Assembly (NCBI GenBank): GCA_017548065.1
Contig: JAFYNQ010000107.1
Span: 1-38,582 of the forward strand
Direction: 5' to 3'
Origin: Oscillospiraceae bacterium
GTDB taxonomy: Bacteria; Bacillota; Clostridia; Oscillospirales; Oscillospiraceae
DNA: 38,582 nucleotides
Positions 35,262 through 38,582 of the stretch are shown here, one piece after another. Position 1 is the stretch's first letter. Every line of letters starts with the position of its first letter. Under the pieces are notes generated by a model that searched no databases, was not told the origin of the DNA, and saw nothing but the letters and a program-made list of their open reading frames with translations. Both the position numbers and the translations under genes were made by a program.

Positions 35262-35360
35262 GTAGGGAACGGATTCATCCGTTCCGTGGGGATTGCAAAT
35301 CCCCATTGCCGTAAGGCGATCATTGTGGCGATGCGGAATGCATAAATGCATTCCCTACGG
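35262..35360. repeat. Inverted pair of GTAGGG palindromes (REP/BIME-like)
   Basis: Type B (35262-35286, GGAACGGATTCATCCGTTCC core) is followed by type A in the opposite orientation (35334-35360, GGAATGCAT/ATGCATTCC stem). This is the reverse order of the pair at 25142-25226. Between them is a smaller palindrome, GGGGATTGCAAATCCCC (35287-35303). The right end supplies the TAG stop of the RAYT gene. Confidence 0.85.
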
Positions 35361-35864
35361 GGTGGGGATGTAAAAACAATCGTCTATCCATTTGGATGGG
35401 TTTCCGCTGATGTATTGCCATATTTTGAGGTAATCGTTTTCGTCACGCACAATATGATCGTAAAATGATGTTTGCCATAGGTTATTTGCGTAATTCAATG
35501 TGTTTTTTGCGTTGCGAGTGACAGCTGCCTTGTATTTGCCGATAATGTTTGAAATATCAAAAGCAATCGTAGGGAACGGATTTATCCGTTCCGAAATTCG
35601 TACCAACAGGTGTATATGATTTGGCATGATTACCCAGTTGTCAATTTGGACATTATCATAATGCTTTTCAACTTGCAGAAGCTGTTCTTTCGCAATTAGG
35701 CCGATTGAGGAGTATACAATCGCTATGTCTTCGTTAGGTGTTGCTTTTGGGATGTTGCCAAACAGACATGCCTTGTTGTGGGTGCAGATGGTAATAAAAT
35801 AGATGCCCGGTGTGGAGTAATCGTATTCAGAATACCTTGGTAGCTTCCGTTTTGGCAATGGCAC
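35355..35864 (-). CDS. REP-associated tyrosine transposase (RAYT, Y1/HUH family)
   Basis: This encodes 169 residues. The frame opens at a GTG at 35873, but GAGG lies 8 bases before the in-frame GTG at 35864, so that start is preferred. Hallmarks: an early YFITICTHNKACLFG strand, the metal-binding H-x-H in WVIMPNHIHLLVRI, and LWQTSFYDHIVRDENDYLKIWQYI, where the tyrosine of FYDH is the probable nucleophile. It ends N-P-x-K-W, as RAYTs do. RAYTs cut and join single-stranded DNA at REP palindromes. A palindrome copy is read in frame as SERINPFPT in the linker after the H-x-H motif, and the stop codon TAG falls inside another. Identical 27-bp palindrome copies bracket the gene. Confidence 0.9.
   Translation of the reverse strand: MPLPKRKLPRYSEYDYSTPGIYFITICTHNKACLFGNIPKATPNEDIAIVYSSIGLIAKEQLLQVEKHYDNVQIDNWVIMPNHIHLLVRISERINPFPTIAFDISNIIGKYKAAVTRNAKNTLNYANNLWQTSFYDHIVRDENDYLKIWQYISGNPSKWIDDCFYIPTP
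35569..35593. repeat. Type B palindrome inside the RAYT coding region
   Basis: GTAGGG plus the GGAACGGAT-TT-ATCCGTTCC stem lies within the transposase frame, opposite in orientation to the flanking type A copies. It adds about nine residues (S-E-R-I-N-P-F-P-T) without breaking the frame. Confidence 0.85.
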
Positions 35865-35892
35865 ACGTACCACCTCATTTTGATAGAATTTT

Positions 35893-35945
35893 CGGAATGC
35901 ATAAATGCATTCCCTACGGTGTTTGGTGGGGAATGCATTTGTGCG
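35893..35945. repeat. Type A palindrome upstream of RAYT, plus a decayed copy
   Basis: 35893-35919 is identical over 27 bases to 35334-35360 and in the same orientation. A degenerate type A half, GTGGGGAATGCATTTGTGCG, follows at 35926-35945. Confidence 0.85.
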
Positions 35946-35955
35946 TATTTGGTTA

Positions 35956-36555
35956 TTAGCCCAAAATCAGTGTGCCGAAGCAGTCGGGGTTGTGGAATGC
36001 GTGGGGGCGCTTGACCACGGGACACCAGCAGAGGAAATGCTTGGGGTCGGTCTGCTCGCCGCACTTGTAGAAGTTGGCACGGACGGTGTCGCCCTGCTTA
36101 CCCTCAAAGGCAGGGAAGAACAGTCGCAGGAACCAGAAGGGAACAGAGTAGTTCACGAACCAGCCCTTTTCGGTACGGGTGATCTCCGGCACGATGACGG
36201 GGCATTCCTGGCAGATCAGGCGGATCAGGTCTTCGCAGCTTGTGCCGAAGCCGAAGTACATAGCGCCGTTGGGGTTCATTTCAATGTTGAAATAGCGCTT
36301 GTCACCGGGGATGGGGGAGAGGAAGAACTCCAGGCAGCTGTCCTCGCACACCTCGTCCAGCAGACCGGAATAAGTGGCACGCACGTCCTTCTCCTCAGCC
36401 TCCATGCGGATGTACAGCGCCTTATCATCGTAGCACACCTGCGCCCAGGCACGGACGTCCACATCCGGGGTGTTGTGATGCACGTCAATTTCCAGCGCAG
36501 GAACGGTTGTCCAGTCGGGAGTTCCGTTGCAACGGGTAACGGTATATTGTTTCAT
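35956..36555 (-). CDS. Carbohydrate-binding family 9-like protein
   Basis: This encodes 199 residues. GGAGG lies 8 bases before the ATG at 36555. The pattern matches the CBM9-like beta-sandwich found in stand-alone proteins: a strand ending ALYIRMEAEEKDVRA, then the D-S-C-L-E-F-F-L-S-P segment, YFNIEMNPNGAMYFGFG, and late WCPVVKRPHAFHNPDCFGTLIL. The last motif is the usual end of these proteins. No signal peptide is seen, so if it binds a sugar it does so in the cytoplasm. The binding partner is unknown. It ends about 40 bases from the RAYT-linked repeats. Confidence 0.8.
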   Translation of the reverse strand: MKQYTVTRCNGTPDWTTVPALEIDVHHNTPDVDVRAWAQVCYDDKALYIRMEAEEKDVRATYSGLLDEVCEDSCLEFFLSPIPGDKRYFNIEMNPNGAMYFGFGTSCEDLIRLICQECPVIVPEITRTEKGWFVNYSVPFWFLRLFFPAFEGKQGDTVRANFYKCGEQTDPKHFLCWCPVVKRPHAFHNPDCFGTLILG

Positions 36556-36583
36556 AATACTACCTCCAAATTTTGTTTAGAAA

Positions 36584-36612
36584 ATCATACCACAAAAACC
36601 AAGGAAACGCAA
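36584..36612 (-). promoter_or_regulatory. Sigma-A promoter of the CBM9-like gene
   Basis: Minus strand: TTGCGT (36612-36607), 17 bp, TATGAT (36589-36584). Confidence 0.6.
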
Positions 36613-36633
36613 CTGGGGAAATTCAATTTTAAC

Positions 36634-36755
36634 GCGCTGCCGTAGCAGCGCATCCGCATCTCGGCCCCTTCGTTTACGAGGGGGCTGGCAGCGAAGCTGA
36701 CTGGGGGAGCCGATACGCTGCGATCTGATTTTCTCCACCCCCGCCCTTTGGGCGC
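36634..36755. repeat. Cluster of GC-rich palindromes, dispersed-repeat type
   Basis: Hairpins in order: GCGCTGC-CGTA-GCAGCGC (36634-36651), CCCCTTCG-TTTA-CGAGGGG (36665-36683), CAGC-GAA-GCTG (36689-36699) and GCCC-TTT-GGGC (36743-36753). On the minus strand the middle reads GGCTCCCCCAGTCAGCTTCG, resembling noncoding repeats scattered in gut Clostridia genomes. The family assignment is from memory, not from a search. Confidence 0.6.
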
Positions 36756-36853
36756 CCCCCCTCATAAATGCGTGGGGCAAGGGATTTTTATCTTCTGACC
36801 GACCGGTTATGATGAAATCAGTTTATTTCATGGTAAAATGGGCGAAATGCTCA

Positions 36854-36882
36854 TTGACAAAGGGGGAGAAAAGGGGTATGAT
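36854..36882 (+). promoter_or_regulatory. Sigma-A promoter of the nagA-like operon
   Basis: TTGACA (36854-36859), 17 bp, TATGAT (36877-36882). Confidence 0.85.
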
Positions 36883-36942
36883 ATATAGGTATAAATCTGT
36901 GCCCATGAGGTGCGGAAATTTATGGATATCGGAGGGGTTAAC

Positions 36943-38085
36943 ATGACTGCGATCAAAAACGCAACGCTTGTTATGAGAGATCACCTGATCCCCGAGGCTG
37001 TTCTGTTTATGGAGGACGGCATCATCACCGGTTTCGGTGAAATGAGAAACACACCTATTCCCGAGGGCTGCGAGATCATTGACGCCCAGGGTTTGTACGT
37101 AGGCCCCGGTCTTGTGGACATCCACAACCATGCCGGCGGCGGTCACTGGTTCTACGATGAGCCGGAGCTGGCAGCGCAGTTCAACCTGCAGCACGGCACC
37201 ACCAGTGTGCTGGCAACCCTGTACTTTAACATGAACAGCCAGCAGCTGGTTGAGCAGGCAAAGTGCGTGCAGGCTGCTATGAAGAAGCCCGAAGGCTGCA
37301 ACATCGCCGGCTTCTATATGGAAGCTCCTTACATGAATCCCAAGTTTGGCGCTGACCGTGAGAACAACCCCTGGAAGGGTCCCATCTGCAAGGATGAGTA
37401 CCAGCCCGTGATTGACCAGGTCGGCACCGATGCCAAGGTCTGGGTACTGGCTCCCGAGCGTGAGAACATTCTGCAGTTTGTTCTGGATGCCCGTAAGAAC
37501 AACCCCACTGTCCGCTTCTCTGTGGGTCACAGTGAGGCTTCCCCCCAGCAGATCGAGGCGCTGATCCCTTACGGTCTGTGCATCGGCACCCACCACACCA
37601 ACGCTACCGGCGACCTGCCCAAGTATCCCGAGTGCCGTGGTGTCTGCGTGGACGAGACTGTGAACTACAACAATAACATTTACGCAGAAATGATTTGCGA
37701 CAGCCGTGGCATCCATGTGGATCCCTACATGCAGCGCCTGATCCGTAAGGTCAAGGGCGAGGACAAGCTGGTGCTGATCTCCGACTCCTGCGTATTTGAC
37801 GGCCCCATTCCCGACGGTTACGAGGGTGTCACCGATCTTTGCTTTGACTTTGAGGGCGAGATCGCAGGCTCCAAGCTGACTCTGGAGGTGGCTTGCCGTA
37901 ACATGATGAAGCACACCGGCGCATCCATCGTGGACGTGTTCCGTTATGCTTCCCTGAATCCTGCCAAGGCTGTCGGCTTCGCCGACCGTGGCGAGATCCG
38001 CGAAGGACTTCGTGCGGACCTGGTGATCTGTGATCATCAGATGAATATAAAATCCGTAATTCTGAAAGGAGAAGTAAAACTATGA
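36943..38085 (+). CDS. nagA: NagA-like amidohydrolase (N-acetylglucosamine-6-phosphate deacetylase)
   Basis: This encodes 380 residues, the usual NagA length. The ATG at 36943 has GGAGG 7 bases upstream; upstream in-frame starts lack one. Amidohydrolase features: the N-terminal metal motif VDIHNHAGGG, the EAPYMNP segment replacing the usual EGPF metal-ligand loop, VGHSEASPQQIE, GTHHTNATGD where NagA has T-H-x-F-N-A-M, and the active-site aspartate in LISDSCVFDG. NagA converts N-acetylglucosamine-6-P to glucosamine-6-P. The divergence in the ligand loops leaves room for a related amido sugar. Its stop overlaps the next ATG by 4 bases. Confidence 0.78.
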   Translation: MTAIKNATLVMRDHLIPEAVLFMEDGIITGFGEMRNTPIPEGCEIIDAQGLYVGPGLVDIHNHAGGGHWFYDEPELAAQFNLQHGTTSVLATLYFNMNSQQLVEQAKCVQAAMKKPEGCNIAGFYMEAPYMNPKFGADRENNPWKGPICKDEYQPVIDQVGTDAKVWVLAPERENILQFVLDARKNNPTVRFSVGHSEASPQQIEALIPYGLCIGTHHTNATGDLPKYPECRGVCVDETVNYNNNIYAEMICDSRGIHVDPYMQRLIRKVKGEDKLVLISDSCVFDGPIPDGYEGVTDLCFDFEGEIAGSKLTLEVACRNMMKHTGASIVDVFRYASLNPAKAVGFADRGEIREGLRADLVICDHQMNIKSVILKGEVKL

Positions 38086-38582
38086 AAGACTTTATTGTCG
38101 ATCCCGCAACCAAGTTTGACTTCCAGCCCGCTGCTTTCGTGCCCTTTAAGGACAAGGCAGTTTGCGAGCGCGTTCGCAACATGAGCGGCAAGGAGCTGGA
38201 GCAGCGTGAGGAGTGGTGGCACCCTGAGTTCCAGGTCAAGGTCATGATGAATCCCCATCCTGTCCTGATCGCTACCCTGTTCTCCCGTCTGAAGGCTGCT
38301 TCCGAGGCAGGCAAGACCTTCACCATGATCCTGGGCAACCCCGAGCCCGACACCTACATCCCCCTGGCACAGCTGATCAACTACTTCCGTGTTGACTGCT
38401 CCAAGGTTCACCTGTTCGCTGAGGACGAGTGGGCTGATCAGGACGGCAACATTGCTCCTATCACCTACGAGGCTGGCTTCGCTCACTCCATGATCAAGTA
38501 TTTCTACTACCAGATCGATCCCGAGCTGCGTATGCCCATGGAGAATGTTCACTTCCCCACCAATGCTAACATCGGTGACTAC
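38082..38582 (+). CDS. NagB-like glucosamine-6-phosphate deaminase/isomerase, N-terminal part
   Basis: The first 167 residues are present and the gene runs off the window. The ATG overlaps the nagA-like stop (ATGA), with AAAGGAG about 10 bases upstream. FTMILGNPEPDTYIPLAQLINYFRVDCSKVHLFAEDEW follows the NagB/6-phosphogluconolactonase pattern of a phosphate-binding loop, then a strand with the E-D-E region (D-E in the family). The N-terminal 60 residues are atypical for NagB, so this may be a divergent branch. Pairing with the deacetylase points to sequential amino-sugar-phosphate breakdown. Confidence 0.75.
   Translation, partial: MKDFIVDPATKFDFQPAAFVPFKDKAVCERVRNMSGKELEQREEWWHPEFQVKVMMNPHPVLIATLFSRLKAASEAGKTFTMILGNPEPDTYIPLAQLINYFRVDCSKVHLFAEDEWADQDGNIAPITYEAGFAHSMIKYFYYQIDPELRMPMENVHFPTNANIGDY

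Larger units (their letters stand above)
36556..36942. other. Intergenic region with promoters and repeat cluster
   Basis: This 387-base divergent region carries a minus-strand promoter (36584-36612), a cluster of GC-rich palindromes (36634-36755) and the plus-strand promoter (36854-36882). No gene is visible. Confidence 0.75.

Overview
The window looks like a chromosomal segment of a gut-type Firmicute, most likely a Clostridia/Oscillospiraceae-like anaerobe. The pointers are strong AGGAGG-type ribosome binding sites, near-consensus sigma-A promoters with 17-bp spacers, moderately high GC coding DNA broken by AT-rich patches, very large secreted proteins with DLNG and CPxC motifs, and families of short palindromic intergenic repeats. 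This placement is inference; there is no rRNA or marker gene that fixes the taxon.

Layout. 1-2.6 kb: the end of a TraX-like membrane protein, an AT-rich orphan membrane protein flanked by a 13-bp direct repeat, and a zinc carboxypeptidase lipoprotein. 2.7-4.6 kb: a MaoC-like dehydratase, glycerate kinase and RidA, all on +. 4.6-4.8 kb: a bidirectional terminator whose loop is filled by an inverted pair of dispersed repeats. 4.8-9.7 kb: ftsH (-) diverging from rlmB plus an unusual eight-helix membrane protein that looks like a P1B-type ATPase without its catalytic residues. 9.8-13 kb: a hypothetical membrane protein, asnS and a HAD phosphatase (all -). 13.1-15.6 kb: a small monooxygenase-like protein and a GH20-type hexosaminidase (+). 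15.6-19.0 kb: an AraC regulator diverging from an SDR / dehydroquinase-like / quinone oxidoreductase operon. 19.2-25.1 kb and 29.4-35.2 kb: two giant secreted proteins (1966 and 1925 residues) that share their first ~435 residues but have unrelated C-terminal parts: a beta-helix in the first, and an AT-rich module ending in a Hint (intein/hedgehog-type) domain in the second. Between them, on -, lies an operon for an old-yellow-enzyme-type flavoprotein and both subunits of aconitase X. 35.2-35.9 kb: a REP-associated tyrosine transposase (RAYT) bracketed by identical 27-bp copies of a palindromic repeat, with another repeat copy read in frame inside it. 36-38.6 kb: a CBM9-like protein (-), then a NagA-like deacetylase overlapping the start of a NagB-like deaminase (+).

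How it fits together. The GH20, NagA-like and NagB-like genes suggest amino-sugar use. AcnX plus the flavoprotein suggest catabolism of a hydroxy acid or hydroxyproline-type substrate. The secreted giants suggest surface interaction. The most interesting elements are the RAYT/REP-like repeat system, whose copies also sit around both giant genes, the mosaic twin giants with the Hint tail, and the pseudo-P-type ATPase coupled to rlmB.
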